Source: Adhaeribacter rhizoryzae
GTDB taxonomy: Bacteria > Bacteroidota > Bacteroidia > Cytophagales > Hymenobacteraceae
Assembly (NCBI RefSeq): GCF_008629685.1
Contig: NZ_VWSF01000012.1
Location: forward strand, 62,001-126,000
Direction: 5' to 3'
Length of the DNA stretch: 64,000 nucleotides
The translations under genes and the position numbers were made by a program. The notes below the pieces were generated by a model that worked only from the letters and a program-made list of their open reading frames with translations, had not been told where the DNA came from and did no database searches. Below, piece by piece: positions 1 through 8,293 of the stretch. The stretch's first letter is position 1; the number at the start of each line of letters is the position of its first letter.

Positions 1-295
1 TACCACCGCGCCAGCAATGCAGCAGTACTTCTTTCTGGGGCGCCAGCTTGGTAGCCAGTTTCACAAACCCCGACATTTTAGGGCCAAAATAATCCAGCCC
101 AATTAAAATGGCTTTGTCGCGGCTAATTTGTTTGTAAGCGGTGCCTACCTGCTTGCGTTCCGCATCGGTAAACAACGGAAAACTTATTGCCCCCGGAATA
201 TGGCCGGCCGTAAATTCCAGGGGGGCACGCACATCCAGCACCGGCAGCGAAGCGGCTTTTTCTAAAAATTGTTCGGTGGTGAGCTTGTTTATCAA
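1..295 (-). CDS. selU: tRNA 2-selenouridine synthase, N-terminal part (cut by window edge)
   Basis: This is the first 98 codons of a rhodanese-family tRNA 2-selenouridine synthase (SelU/MnmH), which replaces sulfur by selenium in the wobble 2-thiouridine of some tRNAs. The translated minus strand shows LDVRAPLEFTAGHIPGA near residues 20-36, the YKQ segment near 54-56, and the rhodanese active-site loop CWRGG with the candidate catalytic Cys at residue 94. The C-terminal P-loop half lies outside the window. TTG at 295-293 is the only sensible start: the preceding in-frame codons are CCT and then the TAG stop of pdxJ at 301-299. The gene therefore begins 3 bases after pdxJ in the same frame and is probably co-transcribed with it. 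Confidence 0.82.
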   Translation of the reverse strand, partial: MINKLTTEQFLEKAASLPVLDVRAPLEFTAGHIPGAISFPLFTDAERKQVGTAYKQISRDKAILIGLDYFGPKMSGFVKLATKLAPQKEVLLHCWRGG

Positions 296-298
296 AGG

Positions 299-1012
299 CT
301 ACTGCAACTGTCTTAAATAAAGCTGAATCGTGTTTTCGAGACCAAAATACAAAGCATCGCAAATAAGGGCATGGCCGATAGAAACTTCGAGTAAGCCCGG
401 AATATGCTGCTTTAAATATTTAAGGTTATCCAGGTCTAAATCGTGACCGGCGTTAATACCCAAGCCCAAAGCTACCGCCCGACGGGCAGCTTCGGCGTAA
501 GGCGCTACGGCTTTAGCCGGATCTTGCAGGTAATTTTTGGCGTAAGCTTCGGTATACAATTCTATGCGGTCGGTGCCGGTTTGGGCTGCCCCTTCCACCA
601 TTTCTACCACGGGGTCTACAAATATCGAAACGCGGGTACCAATGGCTTTTAAGTCCGAGATAACTTCTTTTAAATAAGCCTGGTGCTTGATGGTATCCCA
701 GCCAGCGTTGGAGGTAATGGCATCGGGGGCGTCGGGTACCAGGGTAACTTGTTCGGGTTTAACTTTTTTCACCAGTTCCAGAAAATCTGGCGTCGGGTTG
801 CCTTCAATATTAAACTCGGTGGTTACTACGGGCTTCAAGTCCAACACGTCCTGGTACCGGATGTGGCGCTCATCGGGGCGGGGGTGCACCGTAATGCCTT
901 GCGCCCCAAAACGTTCGCAATCCAGGGCGGCTTGTACCACATCGGGTCGGTTGCCGCCGCGGGCATTCCGCAGCGTAGCAATTTTATTTATATTTACACT
1001 CAGCTTGGTCAT
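299..1012 (-). CDS. pdxJ: Pyridoxine 5'-phosphate synthase PdxJ
   Basis: PdxJ condenses 3-amino-1-hydroxyacetone 1-phosphate with 1-deoxyxylulose 5-phosphate to make pyridoxine 5'-phosphate, the last ring-forming step of the DXP-dependent vitamin B6 pathway. The 237-aa TIM-barrel protein has the family start ([17 protein letters not shown]), the [13 protein letters not shown] segment near residues 39-51 and the C-terminal [13 protein letters not shown] and [12 protein letters not shown] segments. Length is normal for the family. It is transcribed divergently from the yqeY-like gene; a 17-bp near-perfect palindrome lies in the shared upstream region at 1132-1148. selU follows immediately. Confidence 0.96.
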   Translation of the reverse strand: MTKLSVNINKIATLRNARGGNRPDVVQAALDCERFGAQGITVHPRPDERHIRYQDVLDLKPVVTTEFNIEGNPTPDFLELVKKVKPEQVTLVPDAPDAITSNAGWDTIKHQAYLKEVISDLKAIGTRVSIFVDPVVEMVEGAAQTGTDRIELYTEAYAKNYLQDPAKAVAPYAEAARRAVALGLGINAGHDLDLDNLKYLKQHIPGLLEVSIGHALICDALYFGLENTIQLYLRQLQ

Positions 1013-1131
1013 AGTTAGTGGTTAGGTTATTGGCGGTTAAGGACTAGTTTTTAATTATTAACTATTAGGATTTTGGTTGAGGAAGAAAAATATTTCCTAA
1101 CATAATTAATTTTATAATCTGTTTATTGGTG

Positions 1132-1148
1132 TTAGTACGGCGTACTAA
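1132..1148. promoter_or_regulatory. Perfect-arm palindrome in a divergent intergenic region
   Basis: TTAGTAC and GTACTAA flank a 3-base centre (GGC), giving two perfect 7-base arms. It lies between the divergent genes pdxJ (start 1012) and the yqeY-like gene (start 1253), where a shared operator could sit. No regulator can be named from the sequence. Confidence 0.35.
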
Positions 1149-1252
1149 TAAATCAAAATTAATATCTTTTGTTAAGAATATTTATTTGCTTTGTGCTTAT
1201 TCTCTAAACCAGTTTAGGGTATTGTATTGGTATAAGTGTTAAATATAAAACT

Positions 1253-1714
1253 ATGAGTTTAAAAGAAAGAATAGAAGCGGATATAAAACAGGCCATGTTG
1301 GCGAAAGATAAAACCCGCCTGACGGCTTTACGCAGCATTAAGTCTTTAATATTACTGGCTGAAACCGAAAAAGGAGCACCGCAGGCGCTTACGTCCGAAT
1401 CGGAATTAAAATTATTGAACAAAGCTGCCAAGCAACGCCGCGAATCGGCGGAGGTTTATGCCAAGCAGTTCCGCAGCGACCTGGAAGAGGTTGAATTGGC
1501 CGAACTGGCGGTAATTGAAGAATATTTGCCGGCGCAACTCTCAGAAGCTGATTTGGTAGAGAAAATAGTGGAAATTATTCAACGGGTTGGCGCACAAGGT
1601 CCTTCAGATTTAGGCAAAGTAATGGGTGTAGCCGCCCGCGAGCTGAGCGGACAAGCCGATGGCAAAGCTATTTCAGCGGTAGTAAGTCGTTTATTAAACA
1701 ATACCAACGCCTAG
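1253..1714 (+). CDS. GatB/YqeY domain-containing protein
   Basis: The 153-aa protein is a stand-alone YqeY-type helical protein, related to the tail domain of the GatB subunit of aspartyl/glutamyl-tRNA amidotransferase. It begins MSLKERIEADIKQAMLAKDKTRLTALR (split here for length: MSLKERIEADIKQAM then LAKDKTRLTALR), has the central EEYLPAQLSE segment near residues 100-110, and ends in the GKVMGVAARELSGQADGK region typical of the family. The molecular role is not well defined. The next gene starts 4 bases after its stop, so the two are likely co-transcribed. Confidence 0.92.
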   Translation: MSLKERIEADIKQAMLAKDKTRLTALRSIKSLILLAETEKGAPQALTSESELKLLNKAAKQRRESAEVYAKQFRSDLEEVELAELAVIEEYLPAQLSEADLVEKIVEIIQRVGAQGPSDLGKVMGVAARELSGQADGKAISAVVSRLLNNTNA

Positions 1715-1718
1715 TACC

Positions 1719-2237
1719 TTGTCAACGTTTGATATTATCCTGTTAATTCCTTTGGCTTACGGCATTTTTCAAGGCTTCCGAAAAGGCTTATTGCAGGAAT
1801 TAGTGGCCATAATTGCACTGGTGCTGGGTTTTATTCTGGGGTTAAAATTATTAACTACGGTAATCCCGGTGGTGCAAGAATATATTGGCAATGCCTACGG
1901 GTTGCTGCCTTTTGTATCGTTTTTGGCAATATTTATTGCCGTTATTGTGGGCGTACGGTTTTTGGGGGTAATGCTGAAAACAGTGCTGGATTTTACCCCC
2001 TTAGGTGTTTTCGATAATATTCTGGGAGGAGCGCTGGGCGGCCTTAAAGTTTGCCTGGCTTTAAGCTTGCTCCTTTATGTATCAGGTTTAGCCGGGATTT
2101 CAGTTTCTGGTAATGCAGCCCGCGAATCGGTGGTTTATCCGGTGGTACTAAAAGCTACGCCTTACGCGCTGGAAATTATGAGTTTTCTGATGCCTTTTAT
2201 AAAGGGAATGTTATCGACGTTAAAAGGTTTATTTTAA
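1719..2237 (+). CDS. CvpA family membrane protein
   Basis: This 172-aa protein has four predicted membrane helices, near residues 4-20, 27-50, 62-87 and 100-125, and the family's conserved start (DIILLIPLAYGIFQGFRKGL). CvpA proteins are inner-membrane proteins linked to colicin V production in E. coli and to envelope maintenance elsewhere. The start is TTG at 1719, four bases after the upstream stop; no better ATG begins the first helix. It is co-directional with the yqeY-like gene and the downstream amidotransferase. Confidence 0.88.
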   Translation: MSTFDIILLIPLAYGIFQGFRKGLLQELVAIIALVLGFILGLKLLTTVIPVVQEYIGNAYGLLPFVSFLAIFIAVIVGVRFLGVMLKTVLDFTPLGVFDNILGGALGGLKVCLALSLLLYVSGLAGISVSGNAARESVVYPVVLKATPYALEIMSFLMPFIKGMLSTLKGLF

Positions 2238-2303
2238 GCTACCGGAATATTTTACAGCGCTAAGCAGCCTTTGGGCGATAATAAACGTGTTAGGTGTGGT
2301 AAG

Positions 2304-2876
2304 GTGATATTGCTGCTGGATAATTTTGATTCGTATACCTATAATCTGCTCGATTATTTCGGGCAGTTGGGTATAAAAGCACACGTAATCCGGAACGATG
2401 TACCGTTGTCGGAAATTGCGGCTCTGGACTTTCAGGCTATTGTGTTGTCGCCGGGACCGGGCGTACCCAAAAATGCGGGTAATATGCTGGCCGTAATCGA
2501 TAAATATTACCAGACCAAACCCATATTGGGAATTTGCCTCGGGCACCAGGCTTTAGGCGAATATTTTGGTGCTACTTTGCAAAAAGGTATTAGGCCCATG
2601 CACGGCAAAATATCCGAAATAATATGCCGCGAAGATGCTATTTTTAGCAACCTTCCGGCTAAAATGCCAGTTGTAAGGTATCATTCGCTGGTAATAAAAA
2701 ACGAAAGCCCGGCACTGCTGCCCTTGGCCTATACCGCCGAACAGGAACTGATGGCGTTCCGGCACGTATCATTACCACTGTATGCGCTGCAATTTCATCC
2801 GGAAGCTATTTTAACCACTTACGGACTAGACATGCTGCGTAACTGGGCTCGCTTAGCTGGTATAGTAGTTAAATAA
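2304..2876 (+). CDS. Class I glutamine amidotransferase, anthranilate/aminodeoxychorismate synthase component II
   Basis: This is the glutaminase subunit that supplies ammonia to anthranilate synthase or aminodeoxychorismate synthase. From the GTG start the protein is 190 aa and opens MILLLDNFDSYTYNL, as the PabA/TrpG family does. The catalytic triad is visible: Cys78 in GICLGHQALG, and His165 and Glu167 in LQFHPEAIL. The oxyanion region is LSPGPG. An in-frame TTG at 2271 would add 11 residues that do not match the family, so GTG 2304 is preferred. No component I gene or other trp genes are nearby, which leaves PabA (folate) versus TrpG (tryptophan) open. Confidence 0.88.
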   Translation: MILLLDNFDSYTYNLLDYFGQLGIKAHVIRNDVPLSEIAALDFQAIVLSPGPGVPKNAGNMLAVIDKYYQTKPILGICLGHQALGEYFGATLQKGIRPMHGKISEIICREDAIFSNLPAKMPVVRYHSLVIKNESPALLPLAYTAEQELMAFRHVSLPLYALQFHPEAILTTYGLDMLRNWARLAGIVVK

Positions 2877-2916
2877 AAAATGGTACCTTGTTTTAAATTT
2901 ATTTTAGCCTTACGGC

Positions 2917-3702
2917 ATGGATATACAAATTAAAGAAGAAGGAGAATATCAGTTTATAGATGAAGGCCAGGGCGAAGTGCTTTTGCTCTTGCACGGTTTA
3001 TTTGGGGCACTAAGTAACTGGGGCGGGGTAGTAGAGGCTTTCTCTAAAGATTACCGGGTGGTTATTCCGCTTATGCCCATTTACGAAATGCCGTTGCACA
3101 AAGCCAGCGTGCCGGGGCTGGTTAATTTTGTAGAAGGCTTTGTCCGGTTTAAAGGGCTCACGAATCTTACATTACTCGGAAATTCTTTGGGAGGGCACGT
3201 GGCTTTGGTTTATACCCTCGATTTCCCGAACCAGGTAAAGCGGCTGGTACTTACGGGCAGTTCCGGCTTGTTCGAAGATTCGATGGGCGGCTCTTTTCCG
3301 AAGCGGGGCAATTACGAATATTTAAAAGAACGCGTCGAGTACACTTTTTTTAAACCCGAAACGGCTACGAAAGAACTCATAGACGAAGTTTTTAGTATAA
3401 CCAACAGTAACTCTAAATGTATGCGAATTGTAACCATTGCCAAATCGGCTCAGCGCCACAACATGGCAAAAGATATTACCCGCATACAAGTACCAACGCT
3501 GCTAATCTGGGGCTTAAACGATACCATTACCCCGCCTCACGTGGCGCACGAGTTTAACCGGTTAATTAAAAATTCAGAGTTGCATTTTATAGATGAATGC
3601 GGCCATGCCCCCATGATGGAGCAACCCGATACGTTTAATAAAATATTAGAAAAATTCTTGCATAAAGAAGTAAAACAACTGGAACAAACCCATTGGGTAT
3701 AA
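2917..3702 (+). CDS. Alpha/beta hydrolase
   Basis: This 261-aa protein has a complete alpha/beta-hydrolase catalytic triad: Ser90 in the nucleophile elbow GNSLGG, Asp202 in WGLNDTITP, and His230 in CGHAPMMEQP. The oxyanion loop is LLLLHGLFG near residues 22-30. The substrate cannot be read from the sequence. It is the third of a row of plus-strand housekeeping genes, 40 bases after the amidotransferase gene. An AT-only stretch of about 70 bases follows it. Confidence 0.9.
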   Translation: MDIQIKEEGEYQFIDEGQGEVLLLLHGLFGALSNWGGVVEAFSKDYRVVIPLMPIYEMPLHKASVPGLVNFVEGFVRFKGLTNLTLLGNSLGGHVALVYTLDFPNQVKRLVLTGSSGLFEDSMGGSFPKRGNYEYLKERVEYTFFKPETATKELIDEVFSITNSNSKCMRIVTIAKSAQRHNMAKDITRIQVPTLLIWGLNDTITPPHVAHEFNRLIKNSELHFIDECGHAPMMEQPDTFNKILEKFLHKEVKQLEQTHWV

Positions 3703-3735
3703 AAAATATTATTAATTATTCTAATATAAATATTT

Positions 3736-3760
3736 ATTAATATTAATATTAATATTTTTT
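3736..3760. repeat. AT-only tandem hexamer tract
   Basis: Three direct copies of the hexamer AATATT (phase ATTAAT) run into a T-rich tract. The surrounding bases from about 3706 to 3770 are almost free of G and C. It lies between the hydrolase and CBS genes and may simply be an AT-rich promoter region. Confidence 0.5.
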
Positions 3761-3825
3761 ATTATAATAGAAACAACAATACAAGAGTTACCATGTTAAT
3801 ACTGGTATAAAAACAAAACGCATAC

Positions 3826-4491
3826 ATGATCGCCGAAGAGCTCATAAACCAAATGATTCCCCCTCTTAAAATTTCCGATTCTGTCGAAAAGGCAGTTCGG
3901 TGGATGGAAGAGTTCCGGGTAAATCAGTTGCCGGTAGTAAAAAACCGGCAGTATATGGGCATGATTACCGAAGACGATATTATTGAGAAAAACCTGTATG
4001 GCGTGGCGCTGAATACCCTGGAATTAGGCTATAAAGAAGCCTTTGTAATGCACTACCAGCATTTTTATACCGTAATGGAGGTAGCCATCCGGAACAAAGT
4101 ACAGGTAGTACCCGTGCTGGATGAGCACCAGGAATTTTATGGCGTTATTACAGTAAACGATACCATTGCAGCCTTCGGGCAAATGTCGGGGTTACAAGGC
4201 CAGGGCGGCATATTGGTGCTAAGCATGAACGAGCGCGATTATTCTTTATCGGAAATTAGCCGGCACGTAGAAGAAAATAATGCGAAAATATTAAGCGCTT
4301 ATGTGTCGCCGGACGAAATGGACGACTACAAAATAAAAGTAACCCTGCGCATCAACCGCACCGATTTAAACCGGATTATTGCTACCTTCGACCGTTTTGA
4401 TTACCGGATAGTAGCCCAGTTTCAGGACGCAGACGAAGTAAAAGACGACCAGGACCGCTTGGATTTGCTGATGAAGTATTTAAATATTTAA
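3826..4491 (+). CDS. CBS domain protein upstream of nadK
   Basis: This is a 221-aa protein with two CBS motifs. The first is near residues 8-60 (INQMIPPLKISDSVEKA, NQLPVV, GMITEDDI), the second near 65-125 (VQVVPVLDE, FYGVITVNDTIA). An ACT-like C-terminal half follows, with ILVLSMNERDYSLSEISR near residues 130-147. CBS pairs bind adenine nucleotides and act as regulatory modules. Its place directly before NAD kinase suggests a link to nucleotide sensing, but that is inference. There is no signal peptide. Confidence 0.88.
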   Translation: MIAEELINQMIPPLKISDSVEKAVRWMEEFRVNQLPVVKNRQYMGMITEDDIIEKNLYGVALNTLELGYKEAFVMHYQHFYTVMEVAIRNKVQVVPVLDEHQEFYGVITVNDTIAAFGQMSGLQGQGGILVLSMNERDYSLSEISRHVEENNAKILSAYVSPDEMDDYKIKVTLRINRTDLNRIIATFDRFDYRIVAQFQDADEVKDDQDRLDLLMKYLNI

Positions 4492-4600
4492 GTTGCACCA
4501 ACCCATCTCTGCCTAAATTTAGCCGCAGTCGCCTTAGCTGGTTCAAAAAATATTTAGAAATTTTCAGCCATTTGGGTAAAGGCACTGGCTACCACTAACC

Positions 4601-5482
4601 ATGAAAATAGCACTTCTGGGAAAACCCTTTACCGAAAAACTGGTGCCTTACATGCAGGGCCTCATAGATGAGCTGATAGCCCACCAAACCCAGATTTTAA
4701 TAGCAGAAGATTTTAAGGCTATTTTACAGGATACGATTAACCTGCCGCCCGATTTACAAACCTTTAAACGGGGCGATTCGTTAAGTGGCGTTAGTTTTAT
4801 GCTGAGTATTGGCGGCGATGGCACTTTGCTGGACGCTATTACCTATGTAGGCCCCTTACAAATACCTATTCTGGGAATTAACACCGGGCGCTTGGGTTTC
4901 TTAGCTACCATACCGTACGACCAAATTTCAACCGCCATCGAAGCCTTGTATAAGGGCCATTATAGCATCGAAGATCGCTCCTTAATTAGGGCCGATACCG
5001 ACCAGGAAGTATTTGGAGGCATAAATTTTGGTTTAAACGAGTTCTCCATCCTTAAAACCGATTCGTCTACCATGATTCTGGTGCATACTTATTTAGATGG
5101 CGAATATTTAAACTCTTATTGGGCCGATGGCTTAATTGTTGCCACACCTACCGGCTCTACCGGATATTCGCTTAGCTGCGGCGGGCCTTTATTGCACCCC
5201 CAAACTAACAATTTTGTGATTTCGCCCGTATGTCCTCATAACTTAAATGTAAGACCACTGGTAGTATCTGATAAAAGCGTAATCTCGTTTGAAGTAGAAG
5301 CCAGGAGTCATAATTTTTTAGCATCACTCGACTCACGCTCTAAACCAGTGGATGCATCGGTGCAAATAGCCGTACGACGGGAAAGTTTTAATGCCCGTTT
5401 GGTAAAAATATCGCAGGTAAATTTTTTAAATACTTTGCGCAATAAGCTTAATTGGGGGCTCGATAAACGTAATGTCGAATAA
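4601..5482 (+). CDS. nadK: NAD kinase
   Basis: NAD kinase phosphorylates NAD to NADP and controls the cellular NADP pool. The 293-aa protein has the diagnostic GGDGT motif at residues 71-75 with catalytic Asp73, the ILGINTGRLGFL segment near 88-99, and the substrate-binding GLIVATPTGSTGYSLSCGGP region near 178-197. Length matches the bacterial family. The neighbours (a CBS protein upstream, DUF6089 and uppS-bamA downstream) form an arrangement typical of Bacteroidota. Confidence 0.96.
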   Translation: MKIALLGKPFTEKLVPYMQGLIDELIAHQTQILIAEDFKAILQDTINLPPDLQTFKRGDSLSGVSFMLSIGGDGTLLDAITYVGPLQIPILGINTGRLGFLATIPYDQISTAIEALYKGHYSIEDRSLIRADTDQEVFGGINFGLNEFSILKTDSSTMILVHTYLDGEYLNSYWADGLIVATPTGSTGYSLSCGGPLLHPQTNNFVISPVCPHNLNVRPLVVSDKSVISFEVEARSHNFLASLDSRSKPVDASVQIAVRRESFNARLVKISQVNFLNTLRNKLNWGLDKRNVE

Positions 5483-5604
5483 AAAAATTGGAATAATGAA
5501 ATTTAGCTTTTTTAATATAGCATTTTGTTCCTAATTTAGCGCCTCGTGGGGTAAACCCTAATAGCATTAAAGATTTTAGTAATAAGTTCATTAACCGGTA
5601 CAGT

Positions 5605-6573
5605 ATGAAGAATTTTGTCGCACTATTTATTCTTGGCGTAATTTTATTCTCGCTGGTATCTTCCGATGCCGAAGCCCAGCGGTTTACAAAAAGAAGAAGA
5701 TACGCCAGCATTGGGGTTAACTTAAACGCCATGAACTATTTCGGTGATATTGTTCCGGAAGCAGATTTTACCAGTTTACGTGTTAAATCTACCCGGCCCA
5801 ATATTGGTATTGAGTACACTTACCGCATGTATCCGCGGTTCTCGGTGCGTGGTAACTTTTTCTGGGGCCGGATTACCGGCGATGACCGGAAAAGTGCTTC
5901 GCAGAACGAAGAAGAAAATATTCCGCGTTACAAGCGTAATTTAAATTTCCGGAACGATATAAAAGAATTAAGCGGCACCATGATTTTCGACTTGTACGAA
6001 AACCGGGGCGCTTATACCCGTCGTCCGGATTTTACCCCTTACGTTTTTGTAGGGTTAGCCGCGTTTCATCATAACCCCAAAGCCTACCACGGTGGCGGCC
6101 AGGATTTAGCCGAAGGTTATTACGAATTGCAACCATTAGGTACTGAAGGTCAGCAGGTTGGCGGTAACGGCTATCCAACTCCCTATAAAAGAATTCAGAT
6201 TGCTATACCAGCCGGTATTGGTTTTCGTTATAAACTCGATCGGTTATGGGATTTAAGCTTTGAAATTGGCTGGCGCAAAACCTTCACCGATTATTTAGAT
6301 GATGTTAGCGGCCAATACGCTTCTAAAGCTGATTTATTAGCAATGGGTGGCGAAAAAGGAAAAGCCTCCGCAATTTTATCTGATAGAAGCGCTCAGTCTG
6401 GTTTTCCGGGTGTTATTGCCGACCCAAGTGGTACGCCTTATGGCCATTTAAATGGATATGGCGTAAGAGGCGACCAACGGGGCGATGTAACCGACGACGA
6501 TTGGTATATTATTACCGGGTTGCACCTGACCTATATTATGCCTGTCCGGACCCGTGGGCCTAAATTCAGGTAA
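5605..6573 (+). CDS. DUF6089 family outer-membrane beta-barrel protein (first copy)
   Basis: This 322-aa exported protein has a signal peptide at residues 1-24 ending EAQ. The N-terminal motif ASIGVNLNAMNYFGDI near residues 34-49 is characteristic of the DUF6089 family of Bacteroidota. Alternating aromatic and polar strands (GIEYTYRMYPRFSVRGNFFWG, split as GIEYTYRMYPR and FSVRGNFFWG) and a final strand that ends in FR fit a small porin-like barrel. Two glycine-rich loops near residues 155-190 and 270-300 are long for a simple barrel. A second family member follows 42 bases downstream. The function is unknown; the link to outer-membrane biogenesis rests on the adjacent uppS-bamA genes. Confidence 0.82.
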   Translation: MKNFVALFILGVILFSLVSSDAEAQRFTKRRRYASIGVNLNAMNYFGDIVPEADFTSLRVKSTRPNIGIEYTYRMYPRFSVRGNFFWGRITGDDRKSASQNEEENIPRYKRNLNFRNDIKELSGTMIFDLYENRGAYTRRPDFTPYVFVGLAAFHHNPKAYHGGGQDLAEGYYELQPLGTEGQQVGGNGYPTPYKRIQIAIPAGIGFRYKLDRLWDLSFEIGWRKTFTDYLDDVSGQYASKADLLAMGGEKGKASAILSDRSAQSGFPGVIADPSGTPYGHLNGYGVRGDQRGDVTDDDWYIITGLHLTYIMPVRTRGPKFR

Positions 6574-6615
6574 TAAGTTTAGCTACGGCTAGCTTATATA
6601 TATTTAAACTAACCT

Positions 6616-7386
6616 ATGATTCAAAACCGTTTAGTATTTACACTCCTTATTTGTACCATGCAAGTAGGGAGTGTTTTTTTTGCCACCAGGGCAATGGCCC
6701 AGTCAGAATCGTACCGCACCAGTGAGTTAGGAGTAGGGGTGGGGGCTACCACGTATAAAGGCGAAATATCACCAAACTATCGTTTTGCCAATAATCGCCC
6801 GGCCTTCAATATTTTTTACAAAAAAGATGTTTCGCAGGCTTTGGTGTTGCGGGGAGGATTGTTGCTGGGGTTAATGCGGGCAAAAGACGAAAATATTAAC
6901 CGGCCTTTGAACCAGTACCGGCGCGCCGATATGAGAACCAACCTGATAGAGCTATCGGCGGGTATTGATTATAATTTTCTGAATTATTATGACCAGCGGC
7001 GGCGCATTCGCTGGACGCCTTACTTTTTCCTGAACGCTGCCGTTACCAATTACAATAACAAAGTAGTGTTGCAAAACAATACCATTAAGCCTTTCGAGAA
7101 TGGTTTTGTGCTGGCTATTCCGTTAGGGATTGGGGTTAAATATGCTTTATCGCGGCACTGGAACCTGGGCTTAGAAGTAGGAGCCCGTAAAACCCTGCTA
7201 AAAGGTGGCGATAAGGTAGATTACCTGAAAAATAAAGAACACGAATCGAATCCGCCTGAAGAATTGCCTTTTACCAACCCTTACGACAAAGACTGGTATT
7301 ATTACAGTGGGGTAAGTATTTCGTATACTTTTTATAAGCTTATCTGCCCCGACCCGTACCGGGGTAAAAGAAATTTACTGCAATAA
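6616..7386 (+). CDS. DUF6089 family outer-membrane beta-barrel protein (second copy)
   Basis: This 256-aa exported protein has a signal peptide of about 28 residues (ATRAMAQ at the cleavage region). It shares the DUF6089 layout with its upstream neighbour: GVGVGATTYKGEISPNYRF near residues 38-56, a barrel of alternating strands, and the GIGVKYALSRHWNLGLEVG segment near 171-190 that parallels GIGFRYKLDRLWDLSFEIG in the first copy. It probably arose by tandem duplication followed by strong divergence. It is co-directional with uppS-bamA. Confidence 0.8.
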   Translation: MIQNRLVFTLLICTMQVGSVFFATRAMAQSESYRTSELGVGVGATTYKGEISPNYRFANNRPAFNIFYKKDVSQALVLRGGLLLGLMRAKDENINRPLNQYRRADMRTNLIELSAGIDYNFLNYYDQRRRIRWTPYFFLNAAVTNYNNKVVLQNNTIKPFENGFVLAIPLGIGVKYALSRHWNLGLEVGARKTLLKGGDKVDYLKNKEHESNPPEELPFTNPYDKDWYYYSGVSISYTFYKLICPDPYRGKRNLLQ

Positions 7387-7543
7387 TCCTCCTTAGTAGA
7401 CATAAAATAATCTGTTACTAGCGGGCAATAAGGCCCTTCCCAAAGCTAAAGAATTATAAATCCGCTAATTAAAACTAACAAAAGGTTTCGGGTGTTCTGA
7501 AAATTGGGCAGGTTTTTATAACTTGCAACGAAATTTTGTTTGG

Positions 7544-8287
7544 ATGAACCTTCAGGAAAAAATTGATTTAAACAATTTGCCGAAGCATGTTGCCGTTATT
7601 ATGGATGGTAACGGTAGGTGGGCAAAGAAAAAAGGTGGGCTTCGGATTTTTGGTCATCAGAATGCAATAACGGCCGTACGCGAAACGGTAGAGGCAGCAG
7701 CGGAACTCGGCATAGGTTATTTAACTTTATACGCTTTTTCCACGGAAAACTGGTCGAGGCCAAAACTAGAAGTAAATGCCTTGATGCAGTTGCTGGTAGC
7801 AACCATTCGGAAAGAGACTGAAACTTTAACCAAGAATAATATTAGATTAAAAGCTATTGGGGATTTAGATTCTTTGCCGGAAGCTTGCCGGAAAGAGTTA
7901 ACCGAAGCCATGGCTCTAACGGAAACGAACACCCGGATGACTTTGGTGCTGGCGTTAAGTTACAGCGGCCGTTGGGATATTACCCAAGCTATAAAAGCCA
8001 TTGGCCAGGATGTGGAAAGTGGTAAACTAGATATAAATAACATCCGGGAAACCACGGTCAGCAATTATTTGTCTACCCGTAACATGCCCGACCCCGAATT
8101 ATTAATCCGTACGAGCGGTGAGCAACGCATTAGTAACTTTTTGTTGTGGCAACTGGCTTATGCAGAGTTATATATTACAGACTTATTGTGGCCTGATTTT
8201 CGGAAGCAACATTTTTATGAAGCGTTGCTCTCTTACCAGCGACGGGAAAGAAGATTTGGTAAAATAAGCGAACAACTTACGAAATAA
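7544..8287 (+). CDS. uppS: Isoprenyl transferase (undecaprenyl diphosphate synthase)
   Basis: The enzyme condenses isopentenyl diphosphate units onto farnesyl diphosphate to make the undecaprenyl carrier lipid used for peptidoglycan and surface polysaccharides. From ATG 7544 the protein is 247 aa with HVAVIMDGNGRWAKKKG at residues 15-31 and the catalytic Asp at residue 21. Also present are TLYAFSTENWSRP and the C-terminal LLIRTSGEQRISNFLLWQLA segment that carries substrate-binding Arg residues. An in-frame TTG at 7523 would add seven residues not typical of the family. bamA starts 6 bases after its stop, so the pair is an operon. Confidence 0.96.
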   Translation: MNLQEKIDLNNLPKHVAVIMDGNGRWAKKKGGLRIFGHQNAITAVRETVEAAAELGIGYLTLYAFSTENWSRPKLEVNALMQLLVATIRKETETLTKNNIRLKAIGDLDSLPEACRKELTEAMALTETNTRMTLVLALSYSGRWDITQAIKAIGQDVESGKLDINNIRETTVSNYLSTRNMPDPELLIRTSGEQRISNFLLWQLAYAELYITDLLWPDFRKQHFYEALLSYQRRERRFGKISEQLTK

Positions 8288-8293
8288 CGTTAA

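Noticed and set aside
123-362. A 79-codon minus-strand frame at the left edge
   Set aside because: The frame starting at TTG 295 encodes a clear SelU N-terminus in another phase and explains the region.
443-1025. Three plus-strand frames opposite pdxJ
   Set aside because: All are shadows of the complete pdxJ gene.
3706-3770. AT-rich tandem tract as a replication origin or plasmid iteron
   Set aside because: No DnaA boxes, dnaA gene or replication initiator nearby; only three short copies.
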